From: Cypionkella psychrotolerans
GTDB lineage: Bacteria; Pseudomonadota; Alphaproteobacteria; Rhodobacterales; Rhodobacteraceae
Assembly: GCF_001294535.1 (NCBI RefSeq)
Contig: NZ_LGIC01000033.1
Location: 62,001-126,000, forward strand
Length of the DNA: 64,000 bases
Direction: 5' to 3'
Numbering within the stretch: position 1 is the first letter of the stretch; every line of letters begins with the position of its first letter. The notes under the pieces are model-generated. The model was given only the letters and a program-made list of their open reading frames with translations, ran no database searches and was not told where the DNA came from. A program made the position numbers and the translations under genes. Shown piece after piece: positions 18,665 to 26,867 of this stretch.

Positions 18665-19609
18665 ATGAACATGCGTCTTAAGTCGACTTTCAACGCTGTT
18701 GCGGCTGCCAGCCTTGGTCTGCTTATGCAGCCTAGCTTCGCCTTGGCGCAAGCATTGGAAACCGTGGGGGCTCCGGTTCCGTATGGCACCGAGCATCAGC
18801 CAGCGGCGACCAACATCGCCCGCGATCTGCAGTGGCTGGATCACATGATCTTGGTCATCATCACGGTGATCGTGGCGTTTGTGACCCTGCTGTTGGTCTA
18901 CATCATGATCCGCTTCAACCGGAAGCGGAACCCGGTGCCTGCGACCTTCACGCATAACTCGCCGTTGGAAGTGGCATGGACGATCATCCCGATCCTGATT
19001 CTGGTGTTCATCGGCTCGTTCTCGCTTCCCGCGCTGTTCACGCAGCAGGAAATTCCGGTGTCGGACATCACCATCAAAGCGACGGGCAACCAATGGTATT
19101 GGTCGTATGAATACCCGGATGTGAAGGTCGGTGAGGCGGATACGTTGAAGTTTGACGCGTTCCGCATTGATGGCGCGATGAAGATTGACGATGCGGCAGC
19201 GGGCTGGGGCGATGATCAGCCGATGTCGACCGCGGGCGTGATGAGCGATGTGGCGGTGAAGAAGCTGGCTTACTACGGCTACACCAAAGAAGATTTCCTG
19301 TTGGCCACCGACAATGCCGTGGTTATCCCGGTGGGCAAAACCGTGGTGATGCAGGTGACGGGTGCGGATGTGATCCACGCTTGGGCGATGCCTGCGTTTG
19401 GTGTGATGCAATCGGCGGTTCCCGGTCGATTGGGCCAGTTGTGGTTCAAGGCGGATCGTGAGGGCATCTATTTCGGCCAGTGCACGACGCTGTGCGGCAA
19501 GGACCATGCCTATATGCCGATCACGGTTAAGGTCGTAAGTCAGGCGGCTTATGATGCGTGGATCGCGCAGGCCACCACGACGGGCAATCTGCGGCTCGCG
19601 TCGAACTGA
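18665..19609 (+). CDS. ctaC: Cytochrome c oxidase subunit II (aa3 type)
   Basis: Subunit II carries the CuA centre that accepts electrons from cytochrome c. The 314-residue precursor has a signal sequence (cleavage near FALA-QALE), two transmembrane helices (about residues 60-85 and 100-125), the aromatic patch NQWYWSYEYPDV and the cupredoxin domain. CuA ligands seen are His238 (DVIHAW), Cys273, Cys277, His281 and Met284 in QCTTLCGKDHAYMPI. The family-typical Glu between the two cysteines (CSELC) is Thr here. ATG 18665 is preferred, with ATG 18671 just downstream; ORF extension upstream lacks homology. It opens the oxidase assembly cluster; ctaD (subunit I) is not in the window. Confidence 0.95.
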   Translation: MNMRLKSTFNAVAAASLGLLMQPSFALAQALETVGAPVPYGTEHQPAATNIARDLQWLDHMILVIITVIVAFVTLLLVYIMIRFNRKRNPVPATFTHNSPLEVAWTIIPILILVFIGSFSLPALFTQQEIPVSDITIKATGNQWYWSYEYPDVKVGEADTLKFDAFRIDGAMKIDDAAAGWGDDQPMSTAGVMSDVAVKKLAYYGYTKEDFLLATDNAVVIPVGKTVVMQVTGADVIHAWAMPAFGVMQSAVPGRLGQLWFKADREGIYFGQCTTLCGKDHAYMPITVKVVSQAAYDAWIAQATTTGNLRLASN

Positions 19610-19627
19610 GACCCAAGCTACGGCACA

Positions 19628-19653
19628 GCGGGCCTCCGGTTTTGGGGGCCCGC
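19628..19653 (+). other. Intercistronic hairpin between ctaC and ctaB
   Basis: GCGGGCCTCC and GGGGGCCCGC form a 10-base stem (one T-G pair) around GGTTTT. No T-run follows, so it looks like an mRNA-stabilising or processing hairpin rather than a strong terminator. Confidence 0.5.
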
Positions 19654-19677
19654 GTTAGACCAGAAAGCCAGGACGTT

Positions 19678-20610
19678 ATGACCGATATCCGGTCTTTTGA
19701 GGCCCCGAAAGAAGCGGGATTTGGCGATTTCGTGCAGCTGTTGAAGCCGCGCGTGATGTCGCTTGTGGTGTTCACTGCGTTTGTGGGGCTGTTGGTGGCG
19801 CCTGTGCATCTGCATCCGGTGGTCAGCTTTACCGCGATCCTGTTCATTGCTTTGGGCGCGGGCGCGTCTGGGGCGCTGAATATGTGGTGGGATGCCGATA
19901 TTGACGCGATCATGCGGCGCACCAAGGGGCGTCCGGTGCCTGCGGGGCTGGTGCAGCCGGGGGAGGCTTTGGCGATTGGCCTCGCGCTGTCGGGTATCTC
20001 GGTGGTGATGCTGGCGCTGGCGACCAATATTCTGGCGGGGGCGCTGCTGGCGTTCACGATTTTCTTTTATGCCGTGGTCTATTCGATGTGGCTGAAGCGT
20101 TCGACGCCGCAGAACATCGTGATTGGCGGGGCTGCTGGCGCGTTTCCTCCGATGATCGGCTGGGTGGCGGCAACGGGGTCGATCTCGGTTGAGGCCGGGT
20201 TGATGTTCATGCTGATCTTCATGTGGACGCCGCCGCATTTCTGGGCTTTGGCTTTGTTCATGAACGAGGATTATTCCAAAGCGGGTGTGCCGATGCTGAC
20301 GGTGACGCATGGCAAGAAAGTGACCCGCAATCATGTGCTGGTCTATACTTTGGCGCTGATCCCGTTTGCGCTTGGTCTGGGGTTCACCTCGATCGGCGGG
20401 CCGGTGTATCTGGCGGTTTCGGTGTTGCTGAACGCCGAGTTCCTGCGCGGGGCGTATCGGATTTGGAAGCGGGATGAGGTTATGGCTGAGGCGGATAGCT
20501 ATAAGGTGGAGAAAGCGGTATTCCGCTTTTCGCTGCTATATCTGTTCCTGCATTTTACCGCACTTTTGGTAGAGGCTGTGCTGCACAGCTCTGGCATGGG
20601 GGGCTGGTGA
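19678..20610 (+). CDS. ctaB: Protoheme IX farnesyltransferase (heme O synthase)
   Basis: CtaB/CyoE attaches a farnesyl group to heme B, the first step to heme A for the aa3 oxidase. The 310-residue polytopic UbiA-family protein has the first Asp-rich motif NMWWDADIDAIMRRTKGRPVPAG at about residues 76-98, the ASGALN just ahead of it, WTPPHFWALALFMNEDYSKAGVPMLTV and several hydrophobic helices. ATG 19678 (MTDIRSFEAPKEAGFGDFVQLLKPRV) fits the family start; the upstream frame belongs to ctaC sequence. The stop overlaps the start of a small membrane-protein gene. Confidence 0.97.
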   Translation: MTDIRSFEAPKEAGFGDFVQLLKPRVMSLVVFTAFVGLLVAPVHLHPVVSFTAILFIALGAGASGALNMWWDADIDAIMRRTKGRPVPAGLVQPGEALAIGLALSGISVVMLALATNILAGALLAFTIFFYAVVYSMWLKRSTPQNIVIGGAAGAFPPMIGWVAATGSISVEAGLMFMLIFMWTPPHFWALALFMNEDYSKAGVPMLTVTHGKKVTRNHVLVYTLALIPFALGLGFTSIGGPVYLAVSVLLNAEFLRGAYRIWKRDEVMAEADSYKVEKAVFRFSLLYLFLHFTALLVEAVLHSSGMGGW

Positions 20611-20843
20611 TGGCGTTTCCGGCACCCGAACATGAGATTCACCGCAGGCGGTTTTCGCGCAATCTGGGCGTTGGGCTGACGCTGACCTGCTTTGTCGCGC
20701 TGGTGTTTGCGCTGACCGTGGTGAAAGTGACCAACGGCGATCTGGGCCATGCCAATGATGCGCCGGGGATGCTGGGATCGACCCAGCCGATTGCGCCGGA
20801 ATTGCCTGCGCCTGCGCCTGCCGCTCCGGCGGTGAGCCCATGA
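20610..20843 (+). CDS. Small single-pass membrane protein in oxidase cluster
   Basis: A 77-residue protein begins at the ATG sharing its first base with the ctaB stop (TGATG) and ends inside the ctaG start (ATGA), so it is coupled on both sides. Residues about 19-41 (NLGVGLTLTCFVALVFALTVVKV) form a transmembrane helix, preceded by a basic N-terminus (HEIHRRRFSRN). The C-terminal tail is Pro/Ala-rich and presumably periplasmic. A small gene of this type between ctaB and ctaG is usual in Rhodobacteraceae and is sometimes labelled a cytochrome oxidase auxiliary subunit (CtaF-like); its function is not proven. A GTG at 20607 is an alternative start. Confidence 0.82.
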   Translation: MAFPAPEHEIHRRRFSRNLGVGLTLTCFVALVFALTVVKVTNGDLGHANDAPGMLGSTQPIAPELPAPAPAAPAVSP

Positions 20844-21439
20844 GCAAGTCTGTCGACGCACAAAAGAAGACCGCGGCCCTGCTGGCTGGGGTTGCGGCTG
20901 TCATGCTGTCTTTGTCCTTCGCTGCGGTGCCGTTTTACAACTGGTTCTGCCGGGTGACGGGCTATGCGGGCACGACTTCGGTGGCAGCAACGGGCGCGGA
21001 TGAAATTCTGGATCAAACGGTGAAAATCCGCTTTGACGCTTCTCTCGAAGCCGGGATGCCTTGGCAGTTCCGCGCGGTGCAGCCGTCGATGGAACTGCGC
21101 ATCGGTGAGACGGGCCTTGCGTTCTTTGAGGCCTATAACCCGACCGACAAAGCGGTGGGCGGGCAGGCCAGCTATAATGTCACGCCAGATCAATCGGGCG
21201 GCTATTTCACCAAGATTGAGTGTTTCTGCTTCACCGAGCAGATTTTGCAACCCGGTGAGCGGGTGCAGATGCCGGTGAGTTTCTACGTCGATCCGTCGAT
21301 TGTGAAAGACCCGGAAGCCAGTCTGATCAAAGAGATCACGTTGTCTTACACCTTCCACGTCGCCGATATTCCGCAAAAGCAGGCTGCCAATACGGTGGCC
21401 CCGGCTCTTGCCGAGACGCCTACCAAGCTTATAGAATAA
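20840..21439 (+). CDS. ctaG: Cytochrome c oxidase assembly protein CtaG/Cox11
   Basis: Cox11 delivers copper to the CuB site of subunit I from the periplasmic side. The 199-residue product has one N-terminal transmembrane helix (about 12-34, ALLAGVAAVMLSLSFAAVPFYNWFC) with FAAVPFYNWFCRVTGYAGT, and the immunoglobulin-like domain. The copper-binding KIECFCFTEQILQPGERVQMPVSFYVDP contains the CFCF pair. All conserved cysteines are present. Start and stop are tightly packed in the cluster: ATGA overlap with the preceding small gene, and 27 bases to coxC. Confidence 0.97.
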   Translation: MSKSVDAQKKTAALLAGVAAVMLSLSFAAVPFYNWFCRVTGYAGTTSVAATGADEILDQTVKIRFDASLEAGMPWQFRAVQPSMELRIGETGLAFFEAYNPTDKAVGGQASYNVTPDQSGGYFTKIECFCFTEQILQPGERVQMPVSFYVDPSIVKDPEASLIKEITLSYTFHVADIPQKQAANTVAPALAETPTKLIE

Positions 21440-21466
21440 AGACAAGAAAACCGAGGGAACCCGACC

Positions 21467-22273
21467 ATGGCCCACGCCAAGAACCACGATTACCACATTC
21501 TTCCGCCGTCGATCTGGCCGTTTTTCGGGGCTGCCAGCGCGTTTGTCATGCTGTTTGGCTTCGTGCTGTGGATGCACGGCTCGCACCCATTCGTGGGGTT
21601 GATCGGCCTCGCGGGCGTGCTTTACACCATGTACGCGTGGTGGTCGGAAGTGGTGCATGAGGGCCAGACCGGCGATCACACCCCGGTGGTGCGGATCGGC
21701 CTGCGCTATGGCTTTATCCTGTTCATCATGTCGGAAGTGATGTTCTTCTCGGCGTGGTTCTGGACCTTCTTCAAACACGCGATGTATCCGATGGGGCCGC
21801 TGTCGCCGCTGAAAGATGGCGTTTGGCCGCCAGAAGGCATCGTGATGTTCGACCCGTGGCATCTGCCGCTGATCAACACGCTGATCCTGCTCTGCTCGGG
21901 TTGTGCCGCGACTTGGGCGCACCACGCTTTGGTGCATGAGAACAACAACCGCGCGGCGATGAAGCAGGGCTTGATCCTGGCGATTGTGCTGGGGATGCTG
22001 TTTACCTTCTTCCAAGCCTATGAATACAGCCACGCGGCTTTTGGCTTTGCGGGCAATATCTATGGCGCGTCGTTCTTCATGGCGACTGGCTTCCATGGTT
22101 TCCATGTGGTGATCGGCACGATCTTTCTGACGGTCTGTTTGATCCGCACCTACAAGGGCCATTTCACGCCCGAACAGCATGTCGGCTTTGAAGCCGCCGC
22201 TTGGTACTGGCACTTCGTGGACGTGGTCTGGTTGTTCCTGTTCGCCGCTGTCTATATCTGGGGCAGCGCATAA
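21467..22273 (+). CDS. coxC: Cytochrome c oxidase subunit III
   Basis: Subunit III stabilises the aa3 core. The 268-residue protein has seven predicted transmembrane helices and typical motifs. They are [18 protein letters not shown] at the N-terminus, [42 protein letters not shown] with the lipid-site glutamates, [36 protein letters not shown], and [26 protein letters not shown] at the C-terminus. It follows ctaG by 27 bases with GAGGGA upstream of the ATG. A strong terminator-like hairpin follows it before surf1. Confidence 0.98.
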   Translation: MAHAKNHDYHILPPSIWPFFGAASAFVMLFGFVLWMHGSHPFVGLIGLAGVLYTMYAWWSEVVHEGQTGDHTPVVRIGLRYGFILFIMSEVMFFSAWFWTFFKHAMYPMGPLSPLKDGVWPPEGIVMFDPWHLPLINTLILLCSGCAATWAHHALVHENNNRAAMKQGLILAIVLGMLFTFFQAYEYSHAAFGFAGNIYGASFFMATGFHGFHVVIGTIFLTVCLIRTYKGHFTPEQHVGFEAAAWYWHFVDVVWLFLFAAVYIWGSA

Positions 22274-22285
22274 CGATCTAAGACT

Positions 22286-22316
22286 TGCGCGGGCCCCGGT
22301 GGCCCGCGCAGCTTTT
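22286..22316 (+). terminator. Strong hairpin with T-run inside the oxidase cluster
   Basis: TGCGCGGGCC and GGCCCGCGCA form a perfect 10-base stem with loop CCGGT, followed by GCTTTTT. It lies between coxC (stop 22273) and surf1 (start 22330) and looks like an intrinsic terminator or attenuator that would lower surf1-thrC expression relative to coxC. Confidence 0.75.
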
Positions 22317-22329
22317 TCAGGGTTTGCTG

Positions 22330-22998
22330 ATGAAATTCCGTCTGATGTCTGCGCTGTTGCTGGGTTTGGCTGGCGTAGGATTTCTGTGCAGCCTTGGCCT
22401 CTGGCAAGTGCAGCGCATGTATGAAAAGCGCGCGCAACTCGATGAGATGACGGCGGGGATTTCTGAACCTGCGGTGGTGGTGCCTGCGGTGTTGGACCCA
22501 GAGCGGGATCGCTATCGGCCCGTGCTGGCGGCGGGGCGGTTTACCGGCGAGACGCTTTATGTTCTGTCTGGCCAGCCGATGATCGGCGCCGGGGTGCAGG
22601 TGATCTCGGTTTTGCAGATGGCAGACGGGCGGCGCTTGCTGGTGGATCGCGGGTTTCTGCCGGATGAGGCCAAGCACAAGGCATTGCACGTGACCGATCT
22701 GACGGTGCAGGGCAATCTGATGTGGCCGCGCGACAGCAATCAATATACCCCGCCCCCCGACGCCAAGACCGGCATGTGGTTTGCCCGCGATGCGATGGCG
22801 ATGGCAGCGGTTTTGCACACAGAGCCGACATTTATTGTCGCGCGCGCGCCAACGGGTGACGGGATCGAGGCGATGCCAGTGGATACTTCGTCTATTCCCA
22901 ATGACCATTGGGGCTATGCGATCACCTGGTTTTCGCTGGCCTTGGTGTGGGCGGTGATGACAGCGGGGCTGGTCTGGCGTATCAGGCGGCAAATCTAG
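22330..22998 (+). CDS. SURF1 family oxidase assembly protein
   Basis: SURF1 helps insert heme A into subunit I. The 222-residue protein has N-terminal (about 10-28) and C-terminal (about 195-215) transmembrane helices flanking a periplasmic domain. Visible motifs are CSLGLWQVQRMYEKRAQLDEM, RYRPVLAAGRFTGETLYVLSG, LVDRGFLPDEAKH, and the final NDHWGYAITWFSLALVWAVMTAGLVWRIRR. All are standard for the family. The ATG at 22330 overlaps no other gene and lies 20 bases after a terminator-like hairpin. thrC follows after 9 bases. Confidence 0.94.
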   Translation: MKFRLMSALLLGLAGVGFLCSLGLWQVQRMYEKRAQLDEMTAGISEPAVVVPAVLDPERDRYRPVLAAGRFTGETLYVLSGQPMIGAGVQVISVLQMADGRRLLVDRGFLPDEAKHKALHVTDLTVQGNLMWPRDSNQYTPPPDAKTGMWFARDAMAMAAVLHTEPTFIVARAPTGDGIEAMPVDTSSIPNDHWGYAITWFSLALVWAVMTAGLVWRIRRQI

Positions 22999-23007
22999 GG
23001 GGGACGG

Positions 23008-24393
23008 ATGCGGTATATCTCGACGCGGGGACAGGCTCCGGTTTTGAATTTCAGCGAAGCGATGATGACGGGGCTGGCGCGCGATGGCGGGCTGTATGTG
23101 CCCGAGGTCGTGCCTGCTTTGTCGAAGGCGGAAATCGCGGCGATGGCGGGGCTGCCCTATGAGGAGATCGCGTTTCGGGTGATGCGGCCGTATTTGGGGT
23201 CCACGTTTACCGATGCCGAGTTCAAGGGGCTGCTGGCAAAGGCTTACGCTGGCTTTGGCCATGCAGCGCGCGCGCCTTTGGTGCAGTTGGGGCCGAACCA
23301 TTTCCTGCTGGAGCTGTTCCACGGCCCAACCTTGGCGTTCAAAGACTTCGCCATGCAGTTGATCGGGCAGATGATGCAGGCGGCTTTGGCCAAGACCGGC
23401 GAGCGGGTGACGATTGTTGGCGCGACTTCGGGCGATACCGGGTCGGCTGCGATGGAGGCGTTTCGGGGGTTGGCGAATGTCGATCTGTTTATTCTGTATC
23501 CGCATGGGCGGGTGTCGGATGTGCAGCGGCGGCAGATGACCACCCCTTCTGAGGCGAATGTTTACGCCTTGGCGATGGACGGAGATTTTGACGATTGCCA
23601 AGCCCGTGTGAAGGATATGTTCAACGATTTCGCCTTCCGCGATGGCGTGCGGCTGGCGGGGGTGAATTCGATCAACTGGGCGCGGGTTTTGGCGCAGGTG
23701 GTGTATTATTTCAGCGCGGCGGTGTCGTTGGGCGCGCCGGATCGGGCGGTGAGCTTCACTGTGCCGACGGGCAATTTCGGTGACATTTTCGCGGGCTATA
23801 TCGCGCGGAAAATGGGGCTGCCGATTGATCAACTGGTGATCGCGACCAATCAGAATGACATTCTGGATCGGGCGATGAAGACCGGGGATTATGCGCAGAA
23901 TGGGGTGACGGCCTCGATCTCACCGTCGATGGATATTCAGGTGTCGTCCAACTTTGAGCGGGCGTTGTTTGACGCTTATGGCCGCGATGGCGCGGCGGTT
24001 TCGGCTTTGATGGAGGAGTTGAAATCGGGCGGTTTCCACATTTCGCAAGGGGCGATGGGGATGCTGCGCGAGGCCTTTGCTTCGGGGCGATGTTCGGAGG
24101 AGGAGACCACGGCGACGATCCAGCGCGCCTTTGCGCAGACCGGGGAAATCCTTTGCCCACATTCCGCCGTGGGCGTGAAGGTGGCAGAGGAGCATCTTGG
24201 GGAAGCGCCGATGATCACCCTCGCCACGGCGCACCCGGCGAAGTTCCCAGATGCGGTGGAAGCGGCGATGGGCACACGGCCCCAGCTTCCTCCACGCATG
24301 GCGGACTTGTTCACGCGCCCGGAACGTGTCACCCGTGTTCCGAATGATCTGGGCGCTTTGCAGGCGCTGATCCGCGAAAGGATTGCCCGTTGA
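23008..24393 (+). CDS. thrC: Threonine synthase
   Basis: ThrC converts O-phosphohomoserine to threonine. The 461-residue product is the longer (class I type) PLP enzyme. It starts MRYISTRGQAPVLNFSEAMMTGLARDGGLYVPE, has the PLP lysine in HGPTLAFKDFAMQLIGQMM (about residue 111), GATSGDTGSAAMEAFRG as the phosphate loop region and TVPTGNFGDIFAGYIARKMGLPI. It sits after surf1 with 9 bases between, and its stop overlaps the M16 peptidase start. This surf1-thrC-M16 order is common in Rhodobacteraceae and is not a functional link in itself. Confidence 0.97.
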   Translation: MRYISTRGQAPVLNFSEAMMTGLARDGGLYVPEVVPALSKAEIAAMAGLPYEEIAFRVMRPYLGSTFTDAEFKGLLAKAYAGFGHAARAPLVQLGPNHFLLELFHGPTLAFKDFAMQLIGQMMQAALAKTGERVTIVGATSGDTGSAAMEAFRGLANVDLFILYPHGRVSDVQRRQMTTPSEANVYALAMDGDFDDCQARVKDMFNDFAFRDGVRLAGVNSINWARVLAQVVYYFSAAVSLGAPDRAVSFTVPTGNFGDIFAGYIARKMGLPIDQLVIATNQNDILDRAMKTGDYAQNGVTASISPSMDIQVSSNFERALFDAYGRDGAAVSALMEELKSGGFHISQGAMGMLREAFASGRCSEEETTATIQRAFAQTGEILCPHSAVGVKVAEEHLGEAPMITLATAHPAKFPDAVEAAMGTRPQLPPRMADLFTRPERVTRVPNDLGALQALIRERIAR

Positions 24394-25664
24394 GCCACGC
24401 ATCTGCCGGTCTGCGCCTGACCACTCTGCCGAACGGCTTCCGCATCGTCACCGAACATATGCCGGGGCTGCTGTCTGCCAGCGCCGGGATTTGGGTGATG
24501 GCGGGGGGGCGGCATGAGAAGCCAACGCAGAACGGCATCGCGCATTTTCTGGAGCATATGGCGTTTAAGGGCACCAAGCGGCGCACGTCTTTGCAAATTG
24601 CCGAGGAAATTGAGGATGTTGGCGGCTATATCAATGCCTATACCTCTCGGGAGATGACCGCTTATTATGCGCGGGTGTTGCAGGCTGATGTGGGACTAGC
24701 CCTCGATGTGATTGGCGATATTGTGCTGAACCCGGCCTTTGATAAGAAGGAAATTGAGGTTGAGCGGCATGTGATCTTGCAGGAGATCGGTCAGGCTTTG
24801 GATACGCCCGATGATATCGTGTTCGATTGGCTGCAAGAGGCCTCCTACCCGGATCAAGCGTTCGGGCGGACGATTCTGGGGCCGGAGGAGCGGGTTTCTT
24901 CCTTTACCCGCAAGGATTTGCAGGGCTTTGTGGCGGAACACTACGGGCCGGGGCAGATGATTTTGGCGGCGGCTGGCGCTGTCGATCACGATGCGATTGT
25001 GAAGCAAGCCGAGGCGATGTTCGGCAGCATGAAGGCCAAGCCCGCGACCACGTTTCAGGCGGCGACGTTCAAAGGGTCGGAACGCCGTGAGGTGAAGGAT
25101 CTGGAGCAGGTGCATTTCGCCATGGCGTTTGACGCGCCGGGTTATCGGCATCCGGACGTCTATACCGCGCAGGTTTATGCGATGACGATGGGCGGCGGCA
25201 TGTCGTCCCGTCTGTTCCAGAAGGTGCGGGAAGAGCGGGGCCTCTGCTATTCGATCTTCGCCCAGTCGGGGGCTTATGAGGATGCCGGGCAGATCACTTT
25301 GTATGCGGGCACTAGCGCTGAGGAAATCGGCGAGCTGACCCAGATCACCATGGATGAGTTGAAGCGCGCGGCGGATGATATGTCTGAGGCCGAAGTGGCC
25401 CGCGCGCGGACGCAGATCAAGGCCGGAATGTTGATGGGGCTGGAAAGCCCGTCGTCTCGGGCTGAACGCATCGCGCGTCTGCTGGCGATTTATGATCGGG
25501 TGCCGGGGGTGGATGAGGCGGTGGCGCGGATTGATGCGGTGACGGTGGCGGATGTGCGGCGCTATGCGGGCGAACTGGCAGAGGCGGATTCGGCTTTGGC
25601 TTTGTATGGCCCGGTTGCGGATGCCCCCTCGCTGGAAGATATTCGCAAGCGTTTGGCGGCGTAA
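24390..25664 (+). CDS. M16 family zinc peptidase (mitochondrial-processing-peptidase-like)
   Basis: A 424-residue insulinase-type peptidase with the inverted zinc motif HFLEHMAFKGT (HxxEH) near residue 55 and the distal glutamate in EIEVERHVILQEIGQALD. It also has GGGMSSRLFQKVREERGLCYSIFAQSGAYEDAGQ in the second domain. Close relatives are the alphaproteobacterial ancestors of the mitochondrial processing peptidase beta subunit. The start is probably the TTG overlapping the thrC stop (LSHASAGLRLTTLPNGFRIVTEHM), since no ATG lies before the conserved TTLPNGFRIVTE block. The stop overlaps the ATG of the GNAT gene. Confidence 0.93.
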   Translation: MSHASAGLRLTTLPNGFRIVTEHMPGLLSASAGIWVMAGGRHEKPTQNGIAHFLEHMAFKGTKRRTSLQIAEEIEDVGGYINAYTSREMTAYYARVLQADVGLALDVIGDIVLNPAFDKKEIEVERHVILQEIGQALDTPDDIVFDWLQEASYPDQAFGRTILGPEERVSSFTRKDLQGFVAEHYGPGQMILAAAGAVDHDAIVKQAEAMFGSMKAKPATTFQAATFKGSERREVKDLEQVHFAMAFDAPGYRHPDVYTAQVYAMTMGGGMSSRLFQKVREERGLCYSIFAQSGAYEDAGQITLYAGTSAEEIGELTQITMDELKRAADDMSEAEVARARTQIKAGMLMGLESPSSRAERIARLLAIYDRVPGVDEAVARIDAVTVADVRRYAGELAEADSALALYGPVADAPSLEDIRKRLAA

Positions 25665-26248
25665 TGCTATCCTTCCGCCGCAGGCCCACGGTTGAAACCG
25701 AGCGGATGACTTTGCGGTTGCCTGCGCACAGCGATTACAGAGCTTGGGCAGGCTTGCGCGAGGCTTCGGTGACGCATCTTACCCCGTGGGAGCCAGTTTG
25801 GGCGCATGATCATTTGTCGCGCAAAGCCTTTACCAACCGGGTGTATTGGGCGGGGCGGGCCGAGGCCACGGGCACGGCGCTGCCGATGCTGATGTTTCGG
25901 CGCGAGGATCGGCAGTTGTTGGGCGCGGTGACGCTGGACAATATCCGCCGTGGCCCGGTGCAGGCGGGCACGATGGGCTATTGGATTGGTGCGCCCTTCG
26001 CGCGGCGCGGTTATATGAAGGAAGCGGTGCAGGCTTTGGTGCATTTTTCCTTCGCTCAGCTTGACCTAAGCCGGATTGAAAGCGCCTGTTTGCCGGAAAA
26101 CATCGCTTCGCGTGGGGTTTTGGAGAAATCCGGCTTTAAATATGAGGGCGTGGCCCAATCTTATTTGCAAATCAACGGGCGCTGGCGGAACCATGTGTTA
26201 TACGCCAACTTACGGAACGACCGACGTGGTCGCACGGACGTGGGCTAA
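25664..26248 (+). CDS. GNAT family N-acetyltransferase (RimJ/RimL type)
   Basis: A 194-residue acetyltransferase whose ATG shares a base with the M16 stop (TAATG). It starts MLSFRRRPTVETERMTLRLPAHSDYRAWAGLREAS. The acetyl-CoA region is MGYWIGAPFARRGYMKEAVQALVHFSFAQLDLSRIESACLPENIASRGVLEKSGFKYEGVAQSYLQINGRWRNHVLYANL, which is typical of RimJ/RimL-like enzymes acting on protein N-termini. The actual substrate cannot be deduced. Co-translation with the peptidase gene is suggestive but recurs mainly by lineage. Confidence 0.92.
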   Translation: MLSFRRRPTVETERMTLRLPAHSDYRAWAGLREASVTHLTPWEPVWAHDHLSRKAFTNRVYWAGRAEATGTALPMLMFRREDRQLLGAVTLDNIRRGPVQAGTMGYWIGAPFARRGYMKEAVQALVHFSFAQLDLSRIESACLPENIASRGVLEKSGFKYEGVAQSYLQINGRWRNHVLYANLRNDRRGRTDVG

Positions 26249-26288
26249 TCCTACGCCGGAGCGGGTGGGGTCTTGTCTGGAGAGCCCA

Positions 26289-26834
26289 ATGAGTGAAGTC
26301 AAAGTCCTGCTGTTGCGCGGCGTGAACGTGTCGGGCGCCAATCGCCTGCCGATGCCGGAGTTTCGGCAAATGCTGCTGGAACAAGGGCTTCAGCAAATCC
26401 ACACCCATCTGCAAAGCGGCAATGCGGTGTATCTTGATCCGGGCGTCGCCGGGGTTGAGGCGAAAATCACCACAGCGATGAAAGAGCGTTTCGGCTTTGC
26501 GCCGCCGATGTTCGTGATGACGCTGAAAGAATACGATGCGATTTTGGCGGCGAACCCGTTCAAAAAGCAGGGCGCGGCTGATGGCGCTGGTGTGCATATC
26601 TATTTCCTCGCCAGCCCAGCGGCGGCCACGGCGGTGCAGGCTTTGTCGGCCCATGCGGCAAATGGTGAGCAGATCTTGTTTTCTGACAAGGCGGTTTATC
26701 TGCTAGCTCCGAACGGAATCGGACGATCTGTGCTGGCGACCAAACTTGAGGCGGGTTTGAGCATGGTGAAGACCGCGCGCAACCAAACCTCTGCCACGGC
26801 GATTGCGGCCTTGGCGCGCACGATCACTGTGTGA
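26289..26834 (+). CDS. DUF1697 family protein
   Basis: A 181-residue cytoplasmic protein of unknown function. It begins MSEVKVLLLRGVNVSGANRLPMPEFRQMLLEQGLQQIHTHLQSGNAVY, the DUF1697 signature (LLRGINVGG...L..G......Y.QSGN), followed by FGFAPPMFVMTLKEYDAILAANPF and ending SMVKTARNQTSATAIAALARTI. The ATG at 26289 follows AGAGCCCA; the frame is open upstream through GNAT sequence. It lies 40 bases after the GNAT gene and could be in the same transcript. The next gene, a flavoenzyme, starts 33 bases downstream. Confidence 0.88.
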   Translation: MSEVKVLLLRGVNVSGANRLPMPEFRQMLLEQGLQQIHTHLQSGNAVYLDPGVAGVEAKITTAMKERFGFAPPMFVMTLKEYDAILAANPFKKQGAADGAGVHIYFLASPAAATAVQALSAHAANGEQILFSDKAVYLLAPNGIGRSVLATKLEAGLSMVKTARNQTSATAIAALARTITV

Positions 26835-26867
26835 ACCGCGGCTTTGAGCCTTGAGTGAGACGATAAG

